From Hordeum vulgare subsp. vulgare (lineage: Eukaryota; Streptophyta; Magnoliopsida; Poales; Poaceae), in contig NC_058522.1 of NCBI RefSeq assembly GCF_904849725.1, positions 430,867,529 to 430,931,528 on the forward strand: 64,000 bases of DNA, read 5' to 3'. Positions within the stretch are counted from its first letter, which is position 1; each line of letters starts with the position of its first letter. The notes beneath the pieces were generated by a model. The model was not told the DNA's origin. It was given only the letters and a program-made list of their open reading frames with translations, and did not search any database. Below, one piece after another: positions 11,290 to 23,555 of the stretch. The translations under genes were made by a program, and so were the position numbers.

Positions 11290-11769
11290 TTTCGGTGTCA
11301 AAACCGGCTGATCTCGGGTAGGGGGTCCCAAACTATGGATCTTGGATTGATGGGTAACAGGAGACAGGGAGACAATATTTACACAGGTTTGGGCCCTCTT
11401 GATGGAGGTAATACCCTATGTCTTGCTTTGTTTATATTGATGATTAAGTATCAAGTACAAAGTTGATCTACCTCGAGATTGTATGATGTGGTCTAAAACC
11501 CTAGGAATAATGATCTTAATGTACCTTACGGACTAAAATCCTCTGGTTTATATAGATACCAATGGTACCTAGGGTTACACAATGTCGGTTACATCCGGGA
11601 AGAAACATGTCGATATTATCATGTTGACTTGGAGCATACACCAAGGCTTCACAAGACCCCGTTCCGGACATGGTGTCGTCTTGGAGTTCAGCCCTTCAAT
11701 AATAAATCATAGGGCGGCTCGTGAAGATAGGTAAGCAGCCCGAGGACCCCTTAGTCCCGGACTCCCTCA
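11290..11769 (-). repeat. 3' LTR of the first Tat-type element (480 bp)
   Basis: Read on the minus strand it starts TGAGGGAGTCC and ends GACACCGAAA (canonical GACACCGACA with the last CA lost), with a TATATAA box around 11550. The plus-strand right flank GTAGCCCCGAAC is the complement of a polypurine tract, which fits a 3' LTR. The terminal sequence is of the Fatima/Sabrina style known from Triticeae, but I cannot fix the family name. Confidence 0.6.
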
Positions 11770-12111
11770 GTAGCCCCGAACTGGCCTCCAACATCGTAGT
11801 CTTAATTTCTAGCAGCTTATTCTGTCCAAGGTCTTCGGCCTGCGGGGCGAGTTCCTCTCCCTGTTTATGCTTGGTTTGTATTAGTTCAGCCGCCGAAGTT
11901 TCCTAGTTTCTGAAAAATATGTGTTACATAGCCTCGAATGCTAACCGCTCAAGTGTGAACATTGCTTCTGTCTGGCAACTTCTCGACGAAAGGTCGCGGC
12001 CGGTCATGACAACTGACCAGTTACAAAAATTCGATTAGCGGTTTGAAACAATTGTTCATTGGCACGTTCCATCAATATGGATATTGTTCCCCGCTTTTTA
12101 GGGGATATGGT
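11770..12111 (-). other. 3' untranslated part of the Tat-type element
   Basis: Non-coding, beginning with the polypurine-tract complement GTAGCCCCGAACTGG. It is cut at 12111 by the LARD solo LTR and continues at 25810. Confidence 0.5.
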
Positions 12112-12229
12112 TGTCACGCCCAAGATGCGACCCTATCCTCAATTTGGCACGAGGGCCTCGCCAGGGATAGAAGCGCATCTCGTTGTGTCGCAAGAATGGA
12201 TATCGTTACAAGTACATGTACTGAATAGA

Positions 12230-12231
<2 letters not shown>

Positions 12232-12271
<40 letters not shown>
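12232..12271. repeat. (TA)n microsatellite
   Basis: About 20 uninterrupted TA units near the 3' end of the large LTR. This length is likely to vary between accessions. Confidence 0.97.
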
Positions 12272-12273
<2 letters not shown>

Positions 12274-15200
12274 GGCTTACACTCGCCACAAGCTACATCA
12301 GAGTCACAACAGTACAATACATAATCATCATGAAGAAGAGCAGGGTTCGACTACGGACGAAAACAAACGAGAAAAGAAGAACGACGTCCATCCTTGCTAT
12401 CCCAGGCTGCCGGCCTGGAACCCATCCTAGATTGATGAATAAGAAGAAGAAGCAACTCCAAATGAACAATCAACGCGCTCGCGTCAAGTAACCTTTAGCT
12501 GTACCTGCAACTAGTGTTGTAGTAATCTGTGAGCCACAGGGGACTCAGAAATCTCATTCCAAAGGTATCAAGACTAGCAAAGCTTAATAGGTGAGGCGAG
12601 GTTAAGTGGTGAGGTTGCAGCAGCGGCTAAGCATATATTTGGTGGCTACACTTACGAGTACAAGAAATAAGAGGGGGAAGATCTACGCATAGCGGACGTG
12701 TCTACTGTTGATCAAATGAATGATCTTGAACACCTACCTACGTCAGACATAACACCATCGTGTCCTCGATCGGAGAAGGAACTCACGAAAGAGACAGTCA
12801 TGGTTACGCACACAGTTGGCATGTTTTAATTAAGTTAACTTCAAGTTATCTAGAACCAGTGTTAACCAAAGTTTCCACGTTGCCACATAACCGCGGACAC
12901 GGCTTTCCAAAAGATTTAACCCTGCAGGGGTGCTCCAACTAGTCCATCACAAATTACCACAAGCTGCATAGAAATCCTCGATCACGAAGCTCGCGATCTC
13001 GTCGGATTCCTTAGTGGAAAACCTCAACTCTGAGATTACCCAAAGCATCACCGGAATCCCGATGCACAAGATATCTCGTCAAAGGTAAAACTAACCCAGC
13101 AAGGCTGGCCGACGTGTCGATGATCCCGATAGGAGCCGCGTATCTCGTTCTCAGGACACGACGGATAAGCGAAGCGTACGGTGGCCTGATAGAAATCTCC
13201 CAAGTTCCCCGGATTGGCCCTGCACGGTGCTCTGTTTTTGGACCAGCACTGGCCCTCCCTGTATTAAGTGAAATTACTCCTCGGGTTCATGATGCCCTAT
13301 GCTTTCAGTATTAACAAAGTTATTATGTTGGGCAAATGTAGTACCAATGTTGGGCCTTGCCAGACCAGCTTTAATCTAAAATGAATTATCAAGGGGGTCC
13401 CATAACAACCCCGATCGTGTTAGGAGCGCTCAAATATGGAACATAACACCAGTAGCCGAAACTAAGGGGGCAAAGGTGGAACAAAACACCAGGCTAGAAA
13501 GGCCGAGCCTTCCACCTTGTACCAAGTATATAGGTGCATTAAATTAAATATCATTTAATAGGGTGATATAACAAGGAACCCATGTTGTCACATGGAAGCA
13601 ACTGCACCTGCAACTAGCAACGCTAACACATGGTTAAGCAAGCGGTAACATAGTCAATCAGTGGTTTGCTAGGTTGAACAGGTTGAAGGTTTTCATGGCA
13701 CTGTTGAGAGGCTGATATTTAACAAGTGGTAGGCAACGAGACATAATCGATAGAAGCGATAAAACTAGCATGGCAATGATAGTAATGGTATCTGGGGTAA
13801 TGGTCATCTTGCCTGAGATCCCGCTTGGAAGAAGAATGACTCCGTGAAGCAGACGAACCGACGTAGTCGAACGGGTCCTCACATTCCAACACGCTTGCGA
13901 AACTCTATCGAGACGAAGCAAACCGGAAACAAGAATCAACACACGATATTCACCACACGATGCACAACACATAAGATGCATGAGCAACTGAACATGCAAG
14001 ACATGGCATGACGATTCACACAATCAAACACTACACATTAAATGAAGTTCAATATGCAATGAGTTGCATATTGACGAAACTCCACGTTTAATTATTAGTT
14101 CTATCCCGATTAGATACACGACAATGTTATATGTGGTCAAACATGGAAGAGGTGAAGCACAATTAATCTACCTATCTAGGTATTCTGAATGAGGTCGGAA
14201 ATGACATATAGCATCTCCGAAACGACCTCACATGTTAATTTACAATTCTGTCCAGATCTGAACTAACGTGTTTAAATATTTGTTAAATAGCAAAAAAAAA
14301 TAGGTTCACGTGATTCTACGCGTCGTTACAAGCAATTTATACATAGAGAACATCTCCAACGGAGCTACGGTTCAAAAGATACGGACACCGCAAGATATGA
14401 TGGCATGAATGCAAAATGTGTGCAACGAGGGTCACGAGCACTTCAAAACATACAACCAGCAAGATAAAATGAAACTACACGAGATTCTAAGCAAGTTTCA
14501 TATAGGACACGACCAAAACGGAGCAACGGTTCAACAACTACGAGCAAAACAATAAATCACTACAATCTGTCCAAAACAGCCACATACATTTACTACACCC
14601 TACAACTACGAGCTACACAAAACCAATATGCTCAACCAAGGCATGAGACGATAGAGGGCAAGAATCACTACAACAAACAACTAACAACACCTAGCATGGA
14701 AGCATGGAACACTAGGAAAAGAAGTCACAAAATGGCATCTCACACACTATTTCAGACTTAGAGAAAATAACAGTTTATGAAACTGCAGTTTTCGATCTGA
14801 AGGCATATTGACAACAACAAAACCATAAGCTACATGACTCCAAATGGCATGAAAATTCATAGCATACTAGAGAATCACAAAGTCTACAACTAACTCCATT
14901 GCATCAACCTCAAAAGAGCTACAAATCACAAGATAGAAGCAAGACAAGATAGCAACAAAATATAACAGATTTCAGACTTAGAAATATTTCAGCATCTCTA
15001 AAACAACACTATTTCTAGCAACTACAGAACAACCAAAGCACACCTAAACATGGATTTCTATTGCAACCAAAATTACCATGGGCTAGAGTAAACATCCAAG
15101 AGCAACTCTCTAGTTGACAACTCCTCCAAAAGAAGCACAGAATAAATCCTACGAAATAGACAAGAGGGCAACATGGCAAAATATCGCTCCAACTAACTTG

Positions 15201-15700
15201 CTCAAAAGCTAAAACTTATTGCACAGAAAAATACCCGAATACATATAAAACATGTGGAGTTGCAAAACAATAATATCGCCGCACGTTAATGTGAGATAAT
15301 GTCCTAAACACAGAAAATAAACTAGCGGCAAATCCCTACACGTAAAAATACCAACGACTACTATAAAATACATGGAAAAGTGGTTCCTAAAACATGAACA
15401 TTTTATCTACGGCATACGAGCAATGCAGACACGCACGAGAAATTACTACGTAACGAATCCTATTGGAACAACATGTAAAACTATGCATTTGGCATGTCAA
15501 AACACGTCAAACAATTATGCAAGTTGTAAAATCGTATTCTACACGAAAATCTACACAAAAACCATATACAACTCATCGCGATCTGACTCACGGTTAAAAA
15601 GATATGAACGTTTTAATATCGTCTATTTTTTTGGAATATATAATATTTTCGAAAATCCCTAAATTACTAACGGGCCTAACAGTGGGCGCAAGACATCTAA
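12272..15700 (-). other. long non-coding body of the large LTR
   Basis: Moderately AT-rich with no conserved frame; the longest minus-strand frame (13658-14023) has no motif. This is the R-U5 side of the LTR on the minus strand. Confidence 0.6.
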
Positions 15701-16500
15701 AATGCGCCTAGGCGGGGGATTACCTTGGGGGAGGCCACTGGGCCGGTTGGAGGGTGCTGGTGGAGTGGCCCACGTGAGAGGCCTCGGCCTGGGACGGACT
15801 GGAGAGGTGGAGCAGCTGGGGGCGGTGCGACTTTGGCCGAGACGGAGGAGAGGTGGGCCACGGGGGCGGAGCAGCCTGGGCCGGCTGCGGTGGAGGCGAG
15901 GTGGACCGAGGCCGGTCGGGCAGGAGGTGGCGACCTAGGCTACTGCGGGGCCCAGGGAAGGAGGCCCAGGCGGGGAGGCTCTCGTCCCTCTCCTCGTCCT
16001 CTCGTCCCTAGACCAGGAGCTGCCGGCGGCGCCGGTTGCCGGCGGCGGGCACGGCAGGGCGGAGGCCCGGTGCTCCTAGGGCGGCCGGATCTGAGCAGCG
16101 GGGGCCTGCTCCGGCCGGTTCCCGGCGGCCGAAGTAGCTTGGGACGGTGGCGGCTCTCCAAGGCGGCGCCGACCTGCGCGGGAGAGATGAGAGAGATGAA
16201 CGTGGGGAAGAGAAGCTGGAGAAGAAGGGATGGCAGGAGAGGTTGAGGAGAGGAGGCAAGCGCGGGGCGAGGCTCGCCTGGAAGTCCAGCGAGGTTGCTT
16301 CGGCGGCGGCCGGCGAACTCCGACGGGGAGGCGCGGTGAGGGCCCGACGAGGTGGCGACCTCAGGCAGTGAGCGCCATGGGCTACGGCTGCGGGCTGCTG
16401 CTCGGGATGGATCGCTGGAACTGCGGACACCCGGACGTGTCCGGTTTGACCGCGGACATGTCCGGTAGGTGGGGATTTGGGCGAATCTGAGCCCCAGATC
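15700..16500 (-). other. GC-rich block of the large LTR downstream of its TATA
   Basis: A sharply GC- and CpG-rich block lies just after the minus-strand TATA (16651-16660), where the 5' transcribed part of the LTR should be. The many open frames here on both strands (for example 15725-16246 and 16008-16430) reflect the lack of AT-rich stop codons and are not genes. Confidence 0.6.
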
Positions 16501-16650
16501 TCAGATCCGAAGGCTGAGAAAGGCTATGGAGCTTAGGGCTGCGGGATTTGAAGGGTGTGGGCTAGCAGGTGGGGTTTTCTAGGGGGGGTGGCTGCAAAAA
16601 AGACTAGGGGGAACCCTAGTGAAGTGAGAGAGACATCTCCATGGGGTGGA

Positions 16651-16660
16651 GCTTATATAG
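16651..16660 (-). promoter_or_regulatory. TATA box of the large LTR
   Basis: CTATATAAGC on the minus strand, with the GC-rich transcribed block following. The nested Angela sits about 120 bp upstream, inside U3. Confidence 0.6.
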
Positions 16661-16778
16661 GGTTGGTCTATGGTGGGGTGGACCTCTTTCGTCCGATCGC
16701 GATCCGACCACCACGAACGGAGGAAGTGGCTAGGTGGCACTAATGGGTTGTGTAGATGGGCTATGACGAGAGGGAAAA

Positions 16779-18588
16779 TGTTGGGGAACGTCGCAAGGGA
16801 AACAAAAAATTTCCTACGCGCACGAAGACCTATCATGGTGATGTCCATCTACGAGAGGGGATGAGTGATCTACGTACCCTTGTAGATTGTACAGCAGAAG
16901 CGTTAGTGAACGCGGTTGATGTAGTGGAACGTCCTCACGTCCCTCGATCCGCCCCGCGAACAATCCCGCGATCAGTCCCACGATCTAGTACCGAACGGAC
17001 GGCACCTCCGCGTTCAGCACACGTACAACTCGACGATGATCTCGGCCTTCTTGATCCAGCAAGAGAGACGGAGAGGTAGAAGAGTTCTCCGGCAGCGTGA
17101 CGGCGCTCCGGAGGTTGGTGATGACCTTGTCTCAGCAGGGCTCCGCCCGAGCTCCGCAGAAACGCGATCTAGAGGAAAAACCGTGGAGGTATGTGGTCGG
17201 GCTGCCGTGGAAAAATCGTCTCAAATCAGCCCTAAAACCTCCGTATATATAGGTGGGAGGGAGGGGAGGAGGCAGCCTCAAAACCTAAAGGTTTGGCCGA
17301 AATTGGAGGTGGAGGAGTCCTACTCCAATCCTACTTGGAGTAGGATTCCACCTTCCCACTTGGAAACTCTTTCCACCTTGTGTTTTTTCCTTCTCAAACC
17401 TTATGGGCCTTAGTGGGAACTTATTCCAGCCCACTAGGGGCTGGTTTATCTCTTCCCATAGCCCATGAGACCCCTTGGGGCGTGACACCCCTCCCGATGG
17501 TCCTCGGCACCCCTCCCGGCACTCCCGGTACACTACCGATGAGCCCGAAACTTTTCCGGTAATGCACGAAAACCTTCCGGTAACCAAATGAGGTCATCCT
17601 ATATATCAATCTTCGTTTCCGGACCATTCCGGAAACCCTCGTGACGTCCGTGATCTCATCCGGGACTCCGAACAACATTCGGTAACCAACCATATAACTC
17701 AAATACGCATAAAACAACGTCGAACCTTAAGTGTGCAGACCCTGCGGGTTCGAGAACTATGTAGACATGACCCGAGAGACTCCTCGGTCAATATCCAATA
17801 GCGGGACCTGGATGCCCATATTGGATCCTACATATTCTACGAAGATCTTATCGTTTGAACCTCAGTGCCAAGGATTCATATAATCCCGTATGTCATTCCC
17901 TTTGTCCTTCGGTATGTTACTTGCCCGAGATTCGATCGTTAGTATCCGCATACCTATTTCAATCTCGTTTACCGGCAAGTCTCTTTACTCGTTCCGTAAT
18001 ACAAGATCCCGCAACTTACATTAAGTTACATTGCTTGCAAGGCTTGTGTGTGATGTTGTATTACCGAGTGGGCCCCGAGATACCTCTCCGTCACACGGAG
18101 TGACAAATCCCAGTCTCGATCTATACTAACTCAACGAACACCTTCGGAGATACCTGTAGAGCATCTTTATAGTCACCCAGTTACGTTGCGACGTTTGATA
18201 CACACAAAGCATTCCTCCGGTGTCCGTGAGTTATATGATCTCATGGTCATAGGAACAAATACTTGACACGCAGAAAACAGTAGCAACAAAATGACACGAT
18301 CAACATGCTACGTCTATTAGTTTGGGTCTAGTCCATCACATGATTCTCCTAATGATGTGATCCCGTTATCAAGTGACAACACTTGCCTATGGCCAGGAAA
18401 CCTTGACCATCTTTGATCAACGAGCTAGTCAACTAGAGGCTTACTAGGGACAGTGTTTTGTCTATGTATCCACACAAGTATTGTGTTTCCAATCAATACA
18501 ATTATAGCATGGATAATAAACGATTATCATGAACTAAGAAATATAATAATAACTAATTTATTATTGCCTCTAGGGCATATTTCCAACA
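16779..18588 (-). repeat. 3' LTR of the nested Angela
   Basis: 1810 bp, TGTTGGGGAACG to TTTCCAACA on the plus strand. The TATA complement CCGTATATATAGG is at 17241-17252. The open frames in it recur identically in the partner LTR and are not genes. Confidence 0.95.
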
Positions 18589-18600
18589 GTCTCCCACTTG
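18589..18600 (-). other. polypurine tract of the nested Angela
   Basis: On the minus strand AAGTGGGAGAC lies directly before the 3' LTR, as expected for the plus-strand priming site. Confidence 0.7.
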
Positions 18601-21600
18601 CACTAGAGTCAATAATCTAGTTCACATCACCATGTGATTCCAACGAATCCAACACTCATATAGTTATGGGGTCTGATCACGTCTTGCTCGTGAGAGAGGT
18701 TTTAGTCAACGGTTCTGAAACTTTCAGATTCGTGCGTTCTTTACAAATCTTTATGTCATCTTATAGATGCTGCTACTACGTGCTATTCGGAAATGCTCCA
18801 AATATCTACTCTACTATATGAATCCGTTTCACTACTCATAGTTATCCGGATTAGTGTCAAAGCTTGCATTGACGTAACCCTTTACGACAAACTCTTTAAC
18901 CACCTCCATAATCGAGAAAAATTCCTTAGTCCATTAGTTACTAAGGATAAATTTCGACCGCTGCTAGTGATTCAATCATGGATCACTCTCTGTACCTCTC
19001 AACATACTTTGAGTCAAGGCACACTTCAGGTGCGGTACACAGCATGGCATACTTTAGATTCTACGGCTAAGGCATAGAAGACGACCTTCGTCTATTCTCT
19101 TTATTCTGCCGTGGTCGGGTTTTGAGTCTTACTCAAATTCACACCTCACAGCGCAACCAAGAACTCCTTCTTTGCTGGTCTATTTTGAACTCTTTCAAAA
19201 ACTTGTCAAGGCATGCAGCTTGTTGAAACTTCTATTAAGCGCTTTCGATCTATCTCCATAGATATTTGATGCTCAACGTTCAAGTAGCGTAATCCAGGTA
19301 CTCCTTTGAAAACTTCTTTCAAACAACCTTGTATGCTTTACAGAAATTCTACATTACTTCTGATCCACAATATGTCAACCACATATACCTATCAGAAATT
19401 CTATAGTGCTCCCACTCACTTCTTTGGAAATACAAGTTTCTCATAAACCTTGTACAAACCCAAAATCTTTGATCATCTCATCAAAGTGTATATTCCAACT
19501 CCGAGATGCTTGCACCAGTCCATTGAAGGATCACTGGAGCTTGCATACTTGCTAGTATCTTTAGGATCGACAAAACCTTTCGGTTGTATCACATACAATG
19601 TTTGCTCAAGGAAACCGTTGAGAAAACAATGTTTTGACATCCTACGTGCAATATATCATAAATAATGCATCAACAACTAACATAATTCTAACAGACTTTT
19701 AGCATCGCTACGAGTGAGAAAGTCTCATCATAGTCAACTGTTTGATCTTGTCGAAAACATCTTTGCGACAAGTCGAGCTTTTCTTAATAGTGACTTATCA
19801 CCATCATCGTCTGTCTTCTTTTAAAGATCCATTTTACCCAATAGTCCCATGACCATCAAGTAGTTCTACCAAAGTCTACACTTTGTTTTCACACATGGAT
19901 CCTCTCTCGGATTTTATGGCTTCCAGCCATTTGTCGGAATCTGGGCCCACCATCGCTTTCTCCATAACTCGTAGGTTCACTGTTGCTCAACAACATGACC
20001 TCCAAGACAGGGTTACCGTACTACTCTGCAGCAGTACGCGACCTTGTCGACCTACGAGGTTTGTAGTAACTTTATTCGATGCTCAATGATCACCATCATC
20101 AGCTTCCACTTCAATTGGTGTAGGCGCCACAGGAACAACTTCCTGCACCCTGCTACACACTGGTTGAAGTGATGGTTCAATAACCTCATCAAGTTCTACT
20201 ACCCTCCCACTCAATTCTTTCGAGAGAAACCTTTCCTCGAGAAAGGATCCGTTTCTAGAAACAAACACTTTGCTTTCGGATCTGAGATAGGAGATGTACC
20301 CAACTGTTTTGGATATCCTATGAAGATGCATTTATCCGCTTTGGGTTCGAGCTTATCAGACTGAAACTTTTTCACATAAGTGTCGAAGCCCCAAACTTTC
20401 AAGAAACGACAGTTTAGATTTCTCTAAACCTCAGTCTATCCTGTGTCATCTCAACGGAAATACGTGGTGCCCTATTTAAAGTGAATGCGGTTGTCTCTAA
20501 TGCATAACCCATAAACGATAGTGGTAATTCGATAAGAGACATCATAGTATGCACCATACCAAATAGTGCGTGGCTATGACGTTCAGACACATCATCACAC
20601 TATGATGTTCCAGGTGGCATGAACTGCGAAACAATTTCCACATTGTCTTAACTGTGTACCAAAACTCGTAACTCAGATATTCATTTCTATGATCATATCG
20701 TAGACAGTTTATCCTCTTGTTACGACGAACTTCACTCCGAAACAGAATTGAACTTTTCAATATTTCAGACTTGTGATTCATTAAGTAAATACTCTAGTAT
20801 CTACTCAAATCATCATTGAAGTAAGAACATAATGATATCCACTGCGTGCCTCAGCACCCATTGGACTGCATACATCAAAATGTATCACTTCCAACAAGTT
20901 ACTATCTTGTTTCATCTCAATGAAAACAAGGCCTTGCTCATGTGGTATGATTTGCATGTCACTAGTGATTCGAAATCAGGTGAGTACAAAGATCCATCAG
21001 CATGGAGCCTCTTCATGCAATTTATACTAACATGACTCAAGCGGCAGTGCCACAAGTAAGTGGTACTATCATCATTTAACTCGTATCTTTTGGCACCAAT
21101 GTGTAACACTACAATCGAGATTCAATAAACCATTGAAGGTGATTATTCAAGCAAATAGAGTAACCATTATTCCTTTTGAATGAATAATCGTATTGCAATA
21201 AACACGATCCAATCATGTTCATGCTTAACGCAAGCACCAAATAACAATTATTTAGGTTCAACACCAATCCCGATGGTAAAGGGGGCGTGTGACGTTTGAT
21301 CATATCAACCTTGGAAACACTTCCAACACGTATCGTCACCTCGCCTTTAGCTAGTCTCCGTTTATGCCGTAGCTTTCATTTCGCGTTACTAATCACTTAG
21401 CAACCGAACCAGTATCCAATACCCTCGTGCTACTAGGAGTACTAGTAAAGTACACATCAACATTATGTATATCAAATATACTTCTCTCGACTTTTGCCAG
21501 CCTTCTTATCTACCAAGTATCTAGAGTTGCTCCGCCTCAGTGAATGTTCCCCTTATTACAGAAGCACTTAGTCTCGGGTTTGGGTTTAATCTTGGGTCTC

Positions 21601-21690
21601 TTCATTAGTGCAGCAACTGTTTTGCCGTTTCACGAAGTATCCCTTCTAGCCCACGCCTTTCTTGAAACTTAGTGGTTTTTCAAACCATCA
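18601..21690 (-). pseudogene. pol: Copia pol relic (protease-integrase-RT-RNase H)
   Basis: Pieces in several frames follow the Copia order. A degenerate zinc-knuckle region lies near 21540. The GAG_pre-integrase domain is at 20912-21109 (motif HCRLSHVS). The integrase core follows at about 20540-20780, with RYDHRNEYLS matching the usual RSDRGGEYLS. The post-integrase region at 20083-20402 has VWGFDTYVK and DKCIFIGYP. RT begins near 19645 with DVKT, and the RNase H end lies near 18650-18720. No frame longer than about 80 codons survives. Stops and frameshifts are spread over the whole length, so decay preceded the recent insertion or the copy moved in trans. Confidence 0.8.
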
Positions 21691-22100
21691 ACTATTGATG
21701 CTCCTTCTTGATTTCTACTTTCGCAGTGTCAAACGTCGCGAATCTCTCAAAGATCATTGTATCTATCCTTGATATGTTATAGTTCATCACGAAGCTCTCA
21801 AAGCTTGGTGGCAGTGACTTTTGGAGAACCATCACTATCTCATCTGGAAGATTAGCTCCCACTTGATTCAAGTGATTGTCGTACTCAGACAATCTGAGCA
21901 CACGCTCAACGATTGAGCTTTTCTCCTTTACTTTGTGGTCAAAGAATTTTGTTGGAGGTCTCGTACCTCTTAACAAGGGCACAAGCATGAAATCACAATT
22001 TCATCTCTTTAGAACATCACTTATGTTCCGTGACGTTTAAAACGTTTTTGGTGCCTTGCTTCTAAGCCATTAAGTACTTTGCACTGAACTATCGTGTAGT
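21691..22100 (-). pseudogene. gag: Copia gag relic
   Basis: The 21692-21988 frame contains a typical Copia gag (UBN2-type) stretch: RVLRLSEYDNHLNQVGANLP then LQKSLPPSFESFVMNYN. It matches in order the gag of the Angela copy at 63500-64000 (CACSNRLAELGIKLP, LQSLPPSYKSFVLNYN). The N-terminal part upstream is broken by stops. Confidence 0.75.
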
Positions 22101-23537
22101 CATCAGAAACGTGTATGTCGGATGTTCACAGCATCCACAGACGACGCTCGAGGTGCAGCACACCGAGTGGTGCATTAAGGACATAAGCCTTCTGCGCAGC
22201 AACGAGGACAATCCTCGGTTTTACAAACTCAGTCTGCAAAGTTTGCTACTATCAATTTTCAACTAAATTTTCTCTAGGAACATAAAAAAACAGTAGAGCT
22301 ATAGCGCAAGCTACATCGTAATTCGCAAAGACCATTAGACTATGTTCATGACAATTAGTTCAATTAATCATATTACTTAAGAACTCCCACTCAAAAAGTA
22401 CATCTCTCTAGTCATTTGAGTGGTACATGATCCAAATCCACTATCTCAAGTCCGATCATCACGTGAGTCGAGAATAGTTTCAGTGGTAAGCATCCCTATG
22501 CTAATCATATCAACTATACGATTCATGCTCGACCTTTCGGTCTCATGTGTTCCGAGGCCATGTCTGCACATGCTAGGCTCGTCAAGCTTAACCCGAGTGT
22601 TCTGCGTGTGCAACTGTTTTGCACCCGTTGTATGTGAACGTTGAGTCTATCACACCCGATCATCACGTGGTGTCTCGAAACGAAGAACTGTCGCAACGGT
22701 GCACAGTCGGGGAGAACACAATTTCGTCTTGAAATTTTAGTGAGAGATCACCTCATAATGCTACCGTCGTTCTAAGCAAAATAAGGTGCATAAAAGGATT
22801 AACATCACATGCAATTCATAAGTGACATGATATGGCCATCATCACGTGCTTCTTGATCTCCATCACCAAAGCACCGACGCGATCTTCTTGTCACCGGCGC
22901 CACACCATGATCATCCATCAACGTGTTGCCATCGGGGTTGTCATGCTACTTATGCTATTACTACTAAAGCTACATCCTAGCAAAATAGTAAACGCATCTG
23001 CAAGCACAAACGTTAGTATAAAGACAACCCTATGGCTCCTGCCGGTTGCCGTACCATCGATGTGCAAGTCGATATTTCTATTACAACATGATCATCTCAT
23101 ACATCCAATATATCACATCACATCGTTGGCCATATCACATCACAATCATACCCTGCAAAAACAAGTTAGACGTCCTCTAATTTTGTTGTTGCATGTTTTA
23201 CGTGGTGACCGAGGGTATCTAGTAGGATCGCATCTTACTTACGCAAACACCACAACGGAGATATATGAGTTGCTATTTAACCTCATCCAAGGACCTCCTC
23301 GGTCAAATCCGATTCAACTAAAGTTGGAGAAACAGTCACTTGCCAGTCATCTTTGAGCAAAGGGGGTTACTCGTAACGATGAAACCAGTCTCTCGTAAGC
23401 GTACGAGTAATGTCGGTCCAAGCCGCTTCAATCCAACAATACCGCGGAATCAAGAAAAGACTAAGGAGGGCAGCAAAACGCACATCATCGCCCACAAAAA
23501 CTTTTGTGTTCTACTCGAGAAGACATCTACGCATGAA
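22101..23537 (-). other. 5' leader of the nested Angela
   Basis: This is the untranslated leader between the primer-binding site and gag. It is collinear with 62340-63520 of the plus-strand Angela (for example CGATCATCACGTG and GGTGCATAAAAGGATTAACATC). The plus-strand frame 22832-23356 is a by-product. Confidence 0.7.
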
Positions 23538-23554
23538 CCTAGCTCATGATGCCA
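23538..23554 (-). other. primer-binding site of the nested Angela
   Basis: The minus strand reads TGGCATCATGAGCTAGG next to the 5' LTR. It is a mutated form of the initiator-Met tRNA site TGGTATCAGAGCTAGG present at 62328. Confidence 0.7.
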
Positions 23555-23555
23555 C

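Noticed and set aside
12059..12317. Frames with Tyr-Ile runs
   Set aside because: They are translations of the (TA)n microsatellite.
15702..16743. Several long overlapping open frames on both strands (for example 173 and 140 codons)
   Set aside because: They lie in the GC-rich part of the large solo LTR, overlap each other on opposite strands and have only compositional bias (Arg, Gly, Pro), with no motif.
16756..18103. Set of open frames (107, 125, 100, 98 and 82 codons)
   Set aside because: The same frames recur in the partner LTR at 23410-24880. They are LTR sequence, kept identical only because the insertion is recent.
22832..23356. 174-codon plus-strand frame
   Set aside because: It is antisense to the untranslated leader of the nested Angela, has no motif, and the equivalent region of the last Angela (about 62700-63110) does not keep it.
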